56,270 nucleotides of DNA from Pseudomonadota bacterium (lineage in GTDB: Bacteria; Desulfobacterota; Desulfuromonadia; Geobacterales; Pseudopelobacteraceae): contig JABBNX010000006.1 of NCBI GenBank assembly GCA_019352135.1, positions 1 to 56,270 on the forward strand. Reading direction: 5' to 3'. Shown piece by piece: positions 43,656 through 52,026 of the stretch (the stretch's first letter is position 1; each line of letters begins with the position of its first letter). The notes under the pieces are model-generated. The model made no database searches. It was not told the origin of the DNA and saw only the letters and a list, made by a program, of their open reading frames with translations. A program made the translations under genes and the position numbers.

Positions 43656-44657
43656 TCATCCTGCCATCTTCACTGCCATCCTGATTGCCGCCAGAAGGCT
43701 TTCTTCGGAGGCCGTGCCACTGCCGGCAAGGTTATAGGCGGTGCCGTGGTCAACAGAGGTGCGGATGATCGGCAGGCCCAGCGTAATGTTGACGCCATCG
43801 TCAAAGTGCAGCATCTTGAGCGGGATCAACCCCTGATCGTGATACATGGCTACGACACCGTCATAGCCACCCTGCCGGGCAAAATGGAACAGGGTGTCAG
43901 CCGAAAGCGGCCCCTCGGCATTGATCCCTTCCAACCGGGCGGCCTTTACCGCCGGCGCGATGACTTCCAGCTCCTCGGTGCCGAACTTCCCGCCTTCACC
44001 GCAATGGGGATTGAGCGCAAGCACCGCCAGCTTCGGCGACTTTTTGCCGGTCAAACGCGCAACTCCTTCTGCCGTGATGCGTATGGTTTTGAGCACCTGC
44101 TCGAACGTCACCAGACGCGGAACATCACTCAGCGCCTCATGGATCGTCACCAGGCTGACCCGCAGCAGGTCACCGGCCAGCATCATGACAAAGTTGTCTG
44201 TGCCGCACAATTCGGCCAGCAGTTCGGTGTGGCCCGGATAGTCGTGCCCGGCTCGATGCATCGCTTCCTTGCTGATCGGGGCGGTCACCATCGCTGCGGC
44301 GTGGCCGTCAAGGCAGAGGCGTGCGGCGTGGCAGATATAGCGGTAGACTGCATCGCCGGCAACGTTTGACGGAGCGCCGTACAGCATGTCGGCTTCCGTG
44401 AGGTGTGAGAGTTCAAGCAGGGGAATGCTGCCTTCCGGGAAGGTTCGCGCATCCTCTATTGTGTCAGATGCGAAAAACTTCAGGGTTGAGCCGCAGACGG
44501 CACGCGCCCGTTCCAGTGCCAGCCGGTCTCCGATCACGAGTGGAACGCAGCTGTTTGTGACATCCGGCGACTGCAGCGCTTTTATGATGATTTCCGGACC
44601 GATCCCGCTGGGGTCTCCCATGGTAATCGCAATGACCGGTTTGCTATCAATATTCAT
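43656..44657 (-). CDS. pdxA: 4-hydroxythreonine-4-phosphate dehydrogenase
   Basis: A 333-residue PdxA-family oxidative decarboxylase in pyridoxal-phosphate synthesis (the DXP-dependent route). Features are the N-terminal ITMGDPSGIGPEII, metal-ligand motifs DYPGHTELLAE (about 132) and AMYHDQGLIPLK (about 270), and SVDHGTAYNLAG near the end. Its start overlaps the cbiG stop by one base (TAATG), so it is translated with the cobalamin genes. PdxA2-type relatives act in other pathways; the sequence alone does not separate these fully. Confidence 0.93.
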   Translation of the reverse strand: MNIDSKPVIAITMGDPSGIGPEIIIKALQSPDVTNSCVPLVIGDRLALERARAVCGSTLKFFASDTIEDARTFPEGSIPLLELSHLTEADMLYGAPSNVAGDAVYRYICHAARLCLDGHAAAMVTAPISKEAMHRAGHDYPGHTELLAELCGTDNFVMMLAGDLLRVSLVTIHEALSDVPRLVTFEQVLKTIRITAEGVARLTGKKSPKLAVLALNPHCGEGGKFGTEELEVIAPAVKAARLEGINAEGPLSADTLFHFARQGGYDGVVAMYHDQGLIPLKMLHFDDGVNITLGLPIIRTSVDHGTAYNLAGSGTASEESLLAAIRMAVKMAG

Positions 44658-45718
44658 TACATGTCCTTGAGTTGTGCTACCGCCAAGGTGATATTCGCGG
44701 ATTTGACCTTCCGTAACAGCAATTTCCCTCCACGTGCGGCAAGAATTGCGGCCGGCTCGGCGACACCGGCGGCACCGACTGCCGCCAGGGCATGTTTCGA
44801 GGGGGGCGAGGGAAAGGCAACCCTGTTCAGCTCTTCACTCTCAAAGCAACGGAGCGGAACCCCCAGGCGCCGTGCGTATTCTGCAAGCCCGATTTCATCG
44901 CGTTTGGCTGCTACCGAGGCGATGCAGCAGATGCTTTTTTGCGAGAGATCCAACTGTTTCAGGTGGGTCGTAACAAACGCTTCGATTTCATCAGCCGGTG
45001 TGCCGCGATTGCAGCCGATGCCGAGCACAAGGTTGCGGGGGCGGAGGATGAGGGTATTAGCCGTGTCGATCTGTTCCGGCAAAGTCCGATTGGTGACAAG
45101 CAATAAACCGCGTGCCGTGCTGTCCGCGGCTGTAGCAGATGTTTCAAAAAAAGTGACCTTCCCCCGGCCCTGCAGCCACGCGCTGGTCAGCCCGGTCGGG
45201 TCTACGACGGCAATCTCTTCGTCATCAAGCAGCAGGGTGTTGAGTGTCTTGACCCGGCTGATATCCTCAATGCCCCATCCCTGCTCCTTGGCCAGCATGT
45301 CGAAGGAAGGGAGCTCGTTGGCATCGGTTGCGGTAGTAATGACGGCACGGGCTCCGGTGACGGATGCGCAGGACCCGGCAAGCTCGTTGCCGCCACCCAG
45401 ATGCCCGGAAAGAAGAGCAATGGCATATCTGCCGGCATCATCCATCACGACAACCGCCGGATCGGTCTCCTTAGACTCCAGCAGCGGCGCGATCATTCGG
45501 ACTACGATGCCGGTAGCCATGATCAGCACGAAACCATCGTAGTGCTTCCAGTGCGAAGCGATCAGAGCTTTCAGTCCGGTTGGGTCAAAACAGTGGCAAG
45601 CAGTTCCGGCGTGGTCGGCATAGCGGCGGGATACATAGCAGTCGAACTCAGCCTTTTCGGCCAGCATATGACCCAGTCGGGCTCCCCCCCGGGTTATGGC
45701 AACAACAGCGACTCGCAT
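44657..45718 (-). CDS. cbiG: Cobalt-precorrin-5A hydrolase
   Basis: A 353-residue CbiG of the anaerobic cobalamin pathway, opening the delta-lactone of cobalt-precorrin-5A to release acetaldehyde. The N-terminal part has DGFVLIMATGIVVRMIAPLL and LLSGHLGGGNELA; the C-terminal domain starts LVLGIGCNRGTPADEI at about 220, with SVAAKRDEIGLAE. The ATG at 45718 lies one base after the cobM stop. Its presence marks an oxygen-independent pathway. Confidence 0.92.
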   Translation of the reverse strand: MRVAVVAITRGGARLGHMLAEKAEFDCYVSRRYADHAGTACHCFDPTGLKALIASHWKHYDGFVLIMATGIVVRMIAPLLESKETDPAVVVMDDAGRYAIALLSGHLGGGNELAGSCASVTGARAVITTATDANELPSFDMLAKEQGWGIEDISRVKTLNTLLLDDEEIAVVDPTGLTSAWLQGRGKVTFFETSATAADSTARGLLLVTNRTLPEQIDTANTLILRPRNLVLGIGCNRGTPADEIEAFVTTHLKQLDLSQKSICCIASVAAKRDEIGLAEYARRLGVPLRCFESEELNRVAFPSPPSKHALAAVGAAGVAEPAAILAARGGKLLLRKVKSANITLAVAQLKDM

Positions 45719-45719
45719 C

Positions 45720-46499
45720 TCAGGCAACGTGACCTTCCCGGAAACCATGAGAAAACTCGCGGTCGTACAGGAGTGACTTGGCTTTGAGCCCTTCGCGGCG
45801 GGCGGCCAGGACATCGCCGACAATGATCAGCGCCTGGCGATCAATGCCGGACTGCTGCACTCTTTCTACAAGCTCGGACAGGGTGCAGTGGATAATCTGC
45901 TCGTCATCCCAAGAGGCCCGGCAGACAACCGCTGCAGGGGTGGTGGTCGTATAGGCGCCCTGCAGCAACTGGTCAACGACCTTTTCGACCATACCGACCG
46001 AAAGATAGATTACCATCGTGGCGCCGAGTTTGGCAATCGCGTGCAGCTGCTCACGTTCCGGCACCGGGGTCCGTCCTTCCACGCGGGTGAAAATGACCGT
46101 CTGGGAAACCTCAGGCAGAGTCAGCTCCTGTTTGAGCGCGGCCGCTGCGGCAAAGGCGCTGGTTACTCCCGGCACGACCTGATATTCGATTTCCAATCGG
46201 TCAAGCGCTTCCATCTGCTCCTGAATGGCGCCATAGATGGACGGGTCGCCGGTGTGCAGGCGGACAACGTTTTGCCCTGCTGCCACGGCATCCACCATGA
46301 CGGTGATGACCTCGGAGAGCGTCATCGCTGCGGAATCATAGACATCGGCCCTTGGTGCATACAGCTGCACCAGCTTCCGGTCCACCAGGCTTCCGGCAAA
46401 AACGACGACATCGGCATGTTTCAAGAGGCGCGCGCCACGGACGGTAATCAGGTCGGTCGCTCCCGGACCGGCGCCCACAAATGATATTCTGACGGCCAT
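45720..46499 (-). CDS. cobM: (Cobalt-)precorrin-4 C11-methyltransferase
   Basis: A 259-residue SAM-dependent methyltransferase of the CobM/CbiF type, methylating C11 of (cobalt-)precorrin-4. The family signature FVGAGPGATDLITVRG is at 7-22; VVRLHTGDPSIYGAI is at about 79-93; VPGVTSAFAAAA follows. With the neighbouring cbiG the anaerobic name CbiF also applies. It is the first gene of the minus-strand cofactor operon, with GGAG five bases ahead of the ATG and a promoter upstream. Other cob/cbi genes are not in the window. Confidence 0.93.
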   Translation of the reverse strand: MAVRISFVGAGPGATDLITVRGARLLKHADVVVFAGSLVDRKLVQLYAPRADVYDSAAMTLSEVITVMVDAVAAGQNVVRLHTGDPSIYGAIQEQMEALDRLEIEYQVVPGVTSAFAAAAALKQELTLPEVSQTVIFTRVEGRTPVPEREQLHAIAKLGATMVIYLSVGMVEKVVDQLLQGAYTTTTPAAVVCRASWDDEQIIHCTLSELVERVQQSGIDRQALIIVGDVLAARREGLKAKSLLYDREFSHGFREGHVA

Positions 46500-46547
46500 G
46501 AGTTCTCCATCGCTTCATTTCGTTAAAAGACTGAACCACTGCTGTTT

Positions 46548-46576
46548 CTTGTAGCCGTAAAGCGCCGCCGTGTCAA
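46548..46576 (-). promoter_or_regulatory. Sigma70-like promoter for the cofactor operon
   Basis: On the minus strand TTGACA (plus 46571-46576), a 17-base spacer and TACAAG (plus 46548-46553). The leader to cobM would be only about 45 bases, too short for a cobalamin riboswitch. Confidence 0.55.
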
Positions 46577-46627
46577 GGTGGCGCGGATTCAGGTGCCGGT
46601 ATGAATTCAGGAACGTGCTATTCTGCG

Positions 46628-46656
46628 TTACCAAAATCCGGATTATATGGTATAAG
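46628..46656 (+). promoter_or_regulatory. Sigma70-like promoter for the OmpA-like gene
   Basis: TTACCA at 46628, a 17-base spacer and TATAAG at 46651, about 28 bases before the likely Shine-Dalgarno GGGAGG. Confidence 0.5.
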
Positions 46657-46690
46657 GCCGAAAGCACGATCTCTGCGGGAGGATGGACCA

Positions 46691-47533
46691 ATGATCAAAC
46701 GAGTACTTGTATATCTGGCCGGCGCTTTTTTTATGTTGTCTGCCAGTGGCTGCCTTGTTGCTGAAAGTACCTACCTGAAAAAAGCTGAGGAAGCTGATGG
46801 CGTGTCCAAATCACTGGCCGAGTTGCAGCAGGCGCACAAAAAATTATTGGTGGAAAACAGTGCTCTGAAAGCCAAATTTGACCAGCTTACCCAGGATGCC
46901 GCAGTACTTACCGATGAGAAAAAACAGCTCGAGGGGATTCTAAGGGCAAAATCAGATACATTGTCAAAAAATATCAGTGAGTTGCGCCAACAGGTATCGG
47001 AGCTTACAACTGAAAACAGCCGATTGAACGATGAAATATCCGAGCTTCAGAAGGCGAAAGAGGAAAAAGTTAAAGAGGTTAGCGGGACGTACGAGCAGCT
47101 TCTTGCCTCTATGAAGAACGAAATTGCCAAAGGGCAGGTTACCATATCCGAACTGAAGGGCAAGCTGACGGTAAATATGGAGGCAGCTATCCTGTTTGAT
47201 TCCGGCAGGGCCGACATCAAGCCCGAGGGGCGGGATATTTTGGACAAAATGGTGGATACGCTGAAAAAGGTCGGTGACAAAGCTATCCGGATTGAGGGGC
47301 ATACGGATGTGGTGCCGATTACGGGTACGCTTGCCCATATCTATCCTACCAATTGGGAGCTGTCAGCTGCCCGCGCTATTAATGTCACCAAATTTCTGCA
47401 GAAGCAGGGGGTTGATCCCCGCAATCTTTCGGCCGCCGCTTTTGCAGAATACAAACCGGTTGCTGACAATGGCACGAAAGAAGGCCGGGCAAGAAATCGT
47501 CGCATTGAAATAACGCTGGTCGCGAAGGACTGA
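46691..47533 (+). CDS. OmpA-family lipoprotein with coiled coil
   Basis: A 280-residue outer-membrane lipoprotein. Its signal peptide ends in a lipobox LSASGC with Cys21 as the acylation site. A coiled coil spans about 30-150, and the OmpA/Pal peptidoglycan-binding domain covers about 160-280: AAILFDSGRADIKPEG, IRIEGHTDVVPI and AARAINVTKFLQ, then RARNRRIEI. It links the outer membrane to peptidoglycan. ATG 46691 follows GGGAGG; the longer reading from 46601 would lack a signal sequence at its start. The Smr gene starts five bases after its stop. Confidence 0.92.
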   Translation: MIKRVLVYLAGAFFMLSASGCLVAESTYLKKAEEADGVSKSLAELQQAHKKLLVENSALKAKFDQLTQDAAVLTDEKKQLEGILRAKSDTLSKNISELRQQVSELTTENSRLNDEISELQKAKEEKVKEVSGTYEQLLASMKNEIAKGQVTISELKGKLTVNMEAAILFDSGRADIKPEGRDILDKMVDTLKKVGDKAIRIEGHTDVVPITGTLAHIYPTNWELSAARAINVTKFLQKQGVDPRNLSAAAFAEYKPVADNGTKEGRARNRRIEITLVAKD

Positions 47534-47538
47534 ACAAC

Positions 47539-48243
47539 GTGGCAAAGAAAAAGCAACGACAACAGAATGATCCCAAGCCGAAAGAGTTTCTTAGCACCCC
47601 GTTCGGGGTTCTGAAAGGGATTGCCGTTTCGGAGTCGGAGCCGATACCGCCGAGTCAGTCTGCCAGCCCAAAAACTGCGGAGCCGGTTGAAAACGCTCTT
47701 GATCTTTTTCTCCAGGAGGTGGCGGATGTGCGGCCGTTTCAAAACTCCGGGAAAAAGCCGGTTAAAGCCGGTTCGCATCCATTACAGAAAACAGCCGGAA
47801 AGGCGGCGGAAGAGATTCTGGTTGTCGAAGAAGGCGCTTTTCTTGAGGAAATCGGTCGCCTGAAACTGGATACGAAGTTTACGGATTCCGTCCCTGATGA
47901 AGGCGAATTGCAGCCGCTGGCCGGCAACCGGCTCCGGCAGGTGAAGCGGGGCGTTGTTTCAGTCAATCATCAGCTCGACCTGCACGGTTTGACGCGTGAG
48001 GAAGCTCTTGACGCTTTGCCGCGCTTTTTACGCTCTGCTCAAAAGAAGGGGCAAAAAGCTGTTTTGGTGATCACCGGCAAGGGCTACCATTCACAGGAAG
48101 AACCGGTGCTGCACCAGGCTGTTGCTTCGTGGCTGCGCGATGCTGGGCGGGAGATAGTTCTGGAATTTGCCCCTGCTCCCCGTGAAATGGGTGGTAGCGG
48201 TGCATATGTGGTTTTTTTGAGGGCTCTGCAGGCGCCCGGATAA
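47539..48243 (+). CDS. Smr-domain protein
   Basis: A 234-residue protein with a GTG start and GAAGGA about ten bases ahead. The first 130 residues are basic then mixed, of low complexity and without a known domain. The Smr domain spans about 140-234: LDLHGLTREEALDAL, then AVLVITGKGYHS, and a C-terminal GGSGAYVVFLR. The family acts on nucleic acids, as endonuclease or mRNA/ribosome-associated factor in different bacteria. Similar proteins are often annotated YdaL/SmrA-like. Function here is unproven. Confidence 0.88.
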   Translation: MAKKKQRQQNDPKPKEFLSTPFGVLKGIAVSESEPIPPSQSASPKTAEPVENALDLFLQEVADVRPFQNSGKKPVKAGSHPLQKTAGKAAEEILVVEEGAFLEEIGRLKLDTKFTDSVPDEGELQPLAGNRLRQVKRGVVSVNHQLDLHGLTREEALDALPRFLRSAQKKGQKAVLVITGKGYHSQEEPVLHQAVASWLRDAGREIVLEFAPAPREMGGSGAYVVFLRALQAPG

Positions 48244-48329
48244 ACACGATTTCAAGCAGAACACTGATCCAAAAATTACTCTACGGATAGCAACCAAACT
48301 TATATTCGATGCATGAAAGGAACAGCACT

Positions 48330-48620
48330 ATGATTACCCACATTGTATTGTTTAAACTGGCTGAACCGACTGATGAAAACCTGGCTGTCACCAGAAACAA
48401 ACTGCTCAGTATGGACGGTAAAATTGACATGCTGCGTCATCTTGAAGTCGGAGTTGATATGATCCGATCGGAGCGCTCATACGACATTGCGCTTACGACT
48501 CGTTTTGAATCACTCGAAGATCTGCAGGCCTACCAGATTCATCCGTACCACGCCGGAGAGGTGATCCCGCATATGAAGGCGGTCTGTTCATCTATTGTGG
48601 CGGTAGATTACGAAAACTGA
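48330..48620 (+). CDS. Dabb-domain (stress-responsive alpha/beta barrel) protein
   Basis: A 96-residue protein of the Dabb family. The start MITHIVLFKLAEP and the end HPYHAGEVIPHMKAVCSS, then VVDYE-like VAVDYEN, match the family, which forms dimeric alpha/beta barrels of ill-defined function. ATG 48330 follows AAAGGA at the right distance. It stands alone between the Smr and CoA-transferase genes. Confidence 0.9.
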   Translation: MITHIVLFKLAEPTDENLAVTRNKLLSMDGKIDMLRHLEVGVDMIRSERSYDIALTTRFESLEDLQAYQIHPYHAGEVIPHMKAVCSSIVAVDYEN

Positions 48621-48645
48621 AGGATTATACCGTATACTTTTTATC

Positions 48646-48674
48646 TTGACGAAACATAAGCGTATGCGTAGAAT
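48646..48674 (+). promoter_or_regulatory. Sigma70 promoter for the CoA-transferase gene
   Basis: TTGACG at 48646, exactly 17 bases, then TAGAAT at 48669. The leader is about 140 bases long and I see no clear riboswitch or hairpin in it. Confidence 0.6.
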
Positions 48675-48820
48675 CCGGTTCTACTCTGGCTCTTAATGGT
48701 TTTTTTGACGGAACATATCATATGAATCAATAGACTGCCTTTCGGGGCGGATGACGCTTTAGGTGCTTATCAACGCAGGTTATTGACCTGTAAACACAAA
48801 AAACAAACAGGAGGCAGTAA

Positions 48821-50416
48821 ATGTCGGATTACGGAACTCTTCAAGACCGAGTACAATGCAAGTCCCTTTTGAGCAAGGTGATGACCCCGGAACAAACCAT
48901 CCCATTTTTCAAAAACGGTATGAATCTCGGCTGGTCCGGCTTTACCCCGGCTGGCTACCCTAAAGTGGTCCCGATCGCCCTTGCGGAGCATGTTGAGAAG
49001 AACAACCTGCAGGGTAAGCTGAAATTCAACCTGTTCATCGGCGCCTCTGTTGGAGCCGAGACCGAAAATCGTTGGGCTATCAACGATATGATTGACCGTC
49101 GCTGGCCGTATCAGACCGGCAAGGATATCGCAGCCGGCATCAACCAAGGGCGCATCCGGATGGGTGACAAGCACCTTTCCCTGTTCGCACAGGATCTGGG
49201 CTACGGTTTCTATACCAAGGACACCGAGAGCGGCAGGCTTGACCTGGCCATCATTGAGGTTTCTGCTATCAAGGAAGACGGCAGCCTAGTTCCCACATCC
49301 TCCTGCGGCGTTATTCCCGAAATCCTGATGATCTGTGACCGGGTCATCATCGAGGTTAACACCGGACAGCCTTCTTTCGAAGGAATTCATGACCTGTTAA
49401 CTCCATTGACTCCTCCAAACCGGCAGGTATTCAACATTACTTCAGCCGGGTCGAGAATCGGTTCAACCTCCATCCCGTGCGATCCGAGCAAGATCATCGC
49501 CGTGGTCGAGTCAAAGCTCCGTGACCAGGGTCGTGCTTTTGCCGAGCAGGACGATACCTCCGAAGCGATTGCAGGCCATGTCATCGAATTTTTCACCCAG
49601 GAAGTCAAGGCCGGTCGTCTGCCGAAAAACCTGCTGCCGCTGCAATCCGGTGTTGGTTCCATCGCCAACGCCGTTATCGGTGGTCTGGCCAAAGGTCCCT
49701 TCACCAATCTGTCCGTCTACACCGAAGTACTTCAGGACACGATGCTCGACCTGTTCGACTCGGGCAAACTGGACCACGCTTCTTCCTGTTCGCTCTCTCT
49801 TTCGGCTGAGCCGGGCTTCCCGAAATTTTTCGAGCATATGGATAAATATTTTGACAAGATTACGCTGCGCCCGCTCTCAATCTCCAATGCACCGGAGCCG
49901 ATCCGCCGTTTGGGGTGTATCGCCATGAATACTCCGGTAGAGATTGATATCTATGCCCATGCCAACTCGACTCTCGTCGGTGGTACCCGCATGATCAACG
50001 GTCTTGGCGGCTCCGGCGACTTCCTGCGCAACGGCTATCTGAAAATGATGCATACCCCGTCGAGTCGTCCGTCCAAGACCGATCCGACCGGTATCTCCTG
50101 CGTTGTTCCGCACTGCTCACATATCGACCACACCGAGCACGACCTCGACTGTGTCATTACCGAACAGGGACTGGCAGATTTGCGCGGGGTGGCACCGAAG
50201 GAGCGCGCTCGTCTGATCATTGAAAAGTGTGCCCATCCGGATTACAAGGCACAGTTGACCGAGTATCTCAATATTGCTGAAGCTGATTGTCTCAAACGCA
50301 AGGTTGGTCACGAGCCGCAGCTGTGGGATCGTGCCTTCAAGATGCATCTCAACCTTGAGAAGAATGGTACCATGAAGCTTAAGAACTGGGATGTCAAAGT
50401 CGATCTCTGCGAATAG
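48821..50416 (+). CDS. Acetyl-CoA hydrolase/transferase family protein (succinyl-CoA:acetate CoA-transferase type)
   Basis: A 531-residue CoA-transferase preceded by a strong AGGAGG. It belongs to the Ach1/AarC-type family. YTEVLQD contains Glu302, the likely thioester-forming residue, and GLGGSGDFLRNG at about 392 is the glycine-rich family loop. In Geobacter relatives such enzymes make acetyl-CoA from acetate while turning succinyl-CoA to succinate, joining acetate use to the TCA cycle; propionyl-CoA:succinate or butyryl-type transfer cannot be excluded. Own promoter and terminator make it a one-gene unit, probably highly expressed. Confidence 0.9.
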   Translation: MSDYGTLQDRVQCKSLLSKVMTPEQTIPFFKNGMNLGWSGFTPAGYPKVVPIALAEHVEKNNLQGKLKFNLFIGASVGAETENRWAINDMIDRRWPYQTGKDIAAGINQGRIRMGDKHLSLFAQDLGYGFYTKDTESGRLDLAIIEVSAIKEDGSLVPTSSCGVIPEILMICDRVIIEVNTGQPSFEGIHDLLTPLTPPNRQVFNITSAGSRIGSTSIPCDPSKIIAVVESKLRDQGRAFAEQDDTSEAIAGHVIEFFTQEVKAGRLPKNLLPLQSGVGSIANAVIGGLAKGPFTNLSVYTEVLQDTMLDLFDSGKLDHASSCSLSLSAEPGFPKFFEHMDKYFDKITLRPLSISNAPEPIRRLGCIAMNTPVEIDIYAHANSTLVGGTRMINGLGGSGDFLRNGYLKMMHTPSSRPSKTDPTGISCVVPHCSHIDHTEHDLDCVITEQGLADLRGVAPKERARLIIEKCAHPDYKAQLTEYLNIAEADCLKRKVGHEPQLWDRAFKMHLNLEKNGTMKLKNWDVKVDLCE

Positions 50417-50440
50417 CATCCACTTTTCATCCCCAGGTTT

Positions 50441-50476
50441 AAAACTACCCCACCGGGCAACCGGCGGGGTAGTTTT
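50441..50476 (+). terminator. Intrinsic terminator after the CoA-transferase gene
   Basis: AAAACTACCCC and GGGGTAGTTTT pair as an outer stem (50441-50476), with CCGG/CCGG inside and loop GCAA, ending in a T-rich run. Confidence 0.92.
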
Positions 50477-50567
50477 ATTATGAGGTAATGACTTTCATGC
50501 TTGAACTTAACTCGCTGTTATGGTTTAAGTACAGTATTGATACTATCTCTCCGACAGGTTGGTATAG

Positions 50568-51269
50568 ATGTCTCAAAACGTAAGCGGTTTTAATGGTGCA
50601 GTGGCTGGACTTTCACTGACTGATGTTATACAGCTGAAGGGACAGAACAAATATACCGGCGCGATTTCCGTGGAATACGGGGTCAGCGAGGGAGTCATTT
50701 ACTTTGTTGATGGCGAGATCATTCACGCGGAGCAGGGTGATGAATCCGGCGAGCAGGCTATTTACGAAATCATAAAATGGCCGGGCGGCTCGTTTAACAT
50801 CCATCCCGAAATGACTTCCAATGTCTGTACCATCCATTATCGTACTGATTTCTTACTGCTTGAAGCACTCCGCCGCCTTGATGAAGAGAATGCGGGTGTA
50901 ACTGCGAACAGCTCTGCCGGCCCCTCCGTGACACCCCGTCGCACAATGAGTAAAATCGCCGCTCGCCTGCTGGAAATGCACAACATCACCTATGCTGTTT
51001 TACTCGATAAACAGGGCGTGCCGGTTCAGGACTCCAGTATTGAAGCGGTAGCGCTGGCAACAAAAGGCCTGTTTCTGGCCAAAACCGGCGGCAGTATCGG
51101 CGAGTTAATGGGGTTGGGTGAAATCAAGGCTGCAGCTGTTCACACGACAAACTACAATCTGTTGTTGTATGACTCCAAACAGCACTATTTGAGCATCGCG
51201 GTCAAGCCTGACTGCAACCTGGACACTGTTGAATCAGAAATCAAGTCTGCATTTGCATCGGCCAAATAG
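50568..51269 (+). CDS. DUF4388 and roadblock-like protein
   Basis: A 233-residue protein. Residues 1-100 form a DUF4388 domain (AGLSLTDVIQLKGQNKYTGAISVE, then GVIYFVDGEIIHAEQGDESGEQAIYEI and KWPGGSFNI), found in signalling proteins of deltaproteobacteria. Residues from about 125 on look like a roadblock/LC7 fold. Such proteins bind small Ras-like GTPases and adjust their activity or location; no GTPase gene is adjacent. It is followed by a second protein 12 bases later. Confidence 0.78.
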   Translation: MSQNVSGFNGAVAGLSLTDVIQLKGQNKYTGAISVEYGVSEGVIYFVDGEIIHAEQGDESGEQAIYEIIKWPGGSFNIHPEMTSNVCTIHYRTDFLLLEALRRLDEENAGVTANSSAGPSVTPRRTMSKIAARLLEMHNITYAVLLDKQGVPVQDSSIEAVALATKGLFLAKTGGSIGELMGLGEIKAAAVHTTNYNLLLYDSKQHYLSIAVKPDCNLDTVESEIKSAFASAK

Positions 51270-51281
51270 GGGAGCCGTATC

Positions 51282-51968
51282 ATGAAGGACATTCTGCAGC
51301 ATATAAACAGTGTTGATGGTGTGATTGGCAGCGCGGTCTTCAGCCATAAGGGCTCGGTACTTGCCCACATATTTCCTGCGCTTATTGATGATGCATCACT
51401 GCAGAAAGCCGCATCATTGACTCTGGAGTGTTCTCACGGTCTGCAGATGTCACAAACGCTGGAGCTACTCGATTTGCGCTATTCAGACGGCCGCATTCTC
51501 ATCAAATCATTTCCGGGCGCCATACTCTTCCTGTTATGTGCCAACAGTATTAATCTTCAGATTCTGCCGATAACGCTTAACCTGGTAATTAAAAAACTGG
51601 AGGCAAAGCTTTTAAGCGATGCTCCCGCTGAGTCTCAGCACTCCGCGGTTGAAGATTCAAGCCAGGGTGAAGGTCTTTTACGGATGAATGTCAGTCACCT
51701 GGCTGATAAACAAGCCAGCGCCAGTTTCGATTCGCTTGGAATGGTCGCTCTCAGTCTGCCTACGTCACAATGGATCTCTAATCATTACAAGACCCCCTTC
51801 AAAAAACTGATCCTTACAAATTCCGCTGCAGGTACGAGCGGTACTTTTCCGGTCATGATCATGAAAGAAATGGACCGGCAGTATGACGGTTCCGTGGTTG
51901 TTGGACCTGGAATCGAGAAGAGGCTCAAGGTGGCTGAAGGAGATAAAATTGAGATCAGAATCGGGTGA
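51282..51968 (+). CDS. Roadblock-like protein with extra C-terminal domain, function unknown
   Basis: A 228-residue protein. Residues 1-110 resemble a roadblock/LC7 fold (HINSVDGVIGSAVFSHKGSVLA, then INLQILPITLNLVIKKLEAKL). A variable linker precedes a C-terminal beta-rich segment (about 145-228) ending VVVGPGIEKRLKVAEGDKIEIRIG, of unknown family. It shares a transcript with the DUF4388 gene (12-base gap) and both end at the following terminator. The assignment is by fold resemblance only. Confidence 0.6.
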   Translation: MKDILQHINSVDGVIGSAVFSHKGSVLAHIFPALIDDASLQKAASLTLECSHGLQMSQTLELLDLRYSDGRILIKSFPGAILFLLCANSINLQILPITLNLVIKKLEAKLLSDAPAESQHSAVEDSSQGEGLLRMNVSHLADKQASASFDSLGMVALSLPTSQWISNHYKTPFKKLILTNSAAGTSGTFPVMIMKEMDRQYDGSVVVGPGIEKRLKVAEGDKIEIRIG

Positions 51969-51996
51969 TCCACCCGGATATGCAGGACCAGTCGGG

Positions 51997-52026
51997 AGCG
52001 GGGGATAAGATTACTTATTCCCCGCT
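51997..52026. terminator. Bidirectional terminator overlapping the xerC stop
   Basis: AGCGGGGGATAAG and CTTATTCCCCGCT form a 13-pair stem (one G-T wobble) with loop ATTA, followed by TTTT on the plus strand. The xerC TAA (52015-52017) lies in the right arm. Confidence 0.85.

Noticed and set aside
43200-44369. 389-codon plus-strand open frame
   Set aside because: It runs opposite the end of mqnE and most of pdxA, both certain genes; no domain, His/Gln/Arg-rich.
46500-46690. Possible cobalamin riboswitch ahead of cobM
   Set aside because: The leader between promoter and cobM is only about 45 bases and has no B12-box-like sequence.
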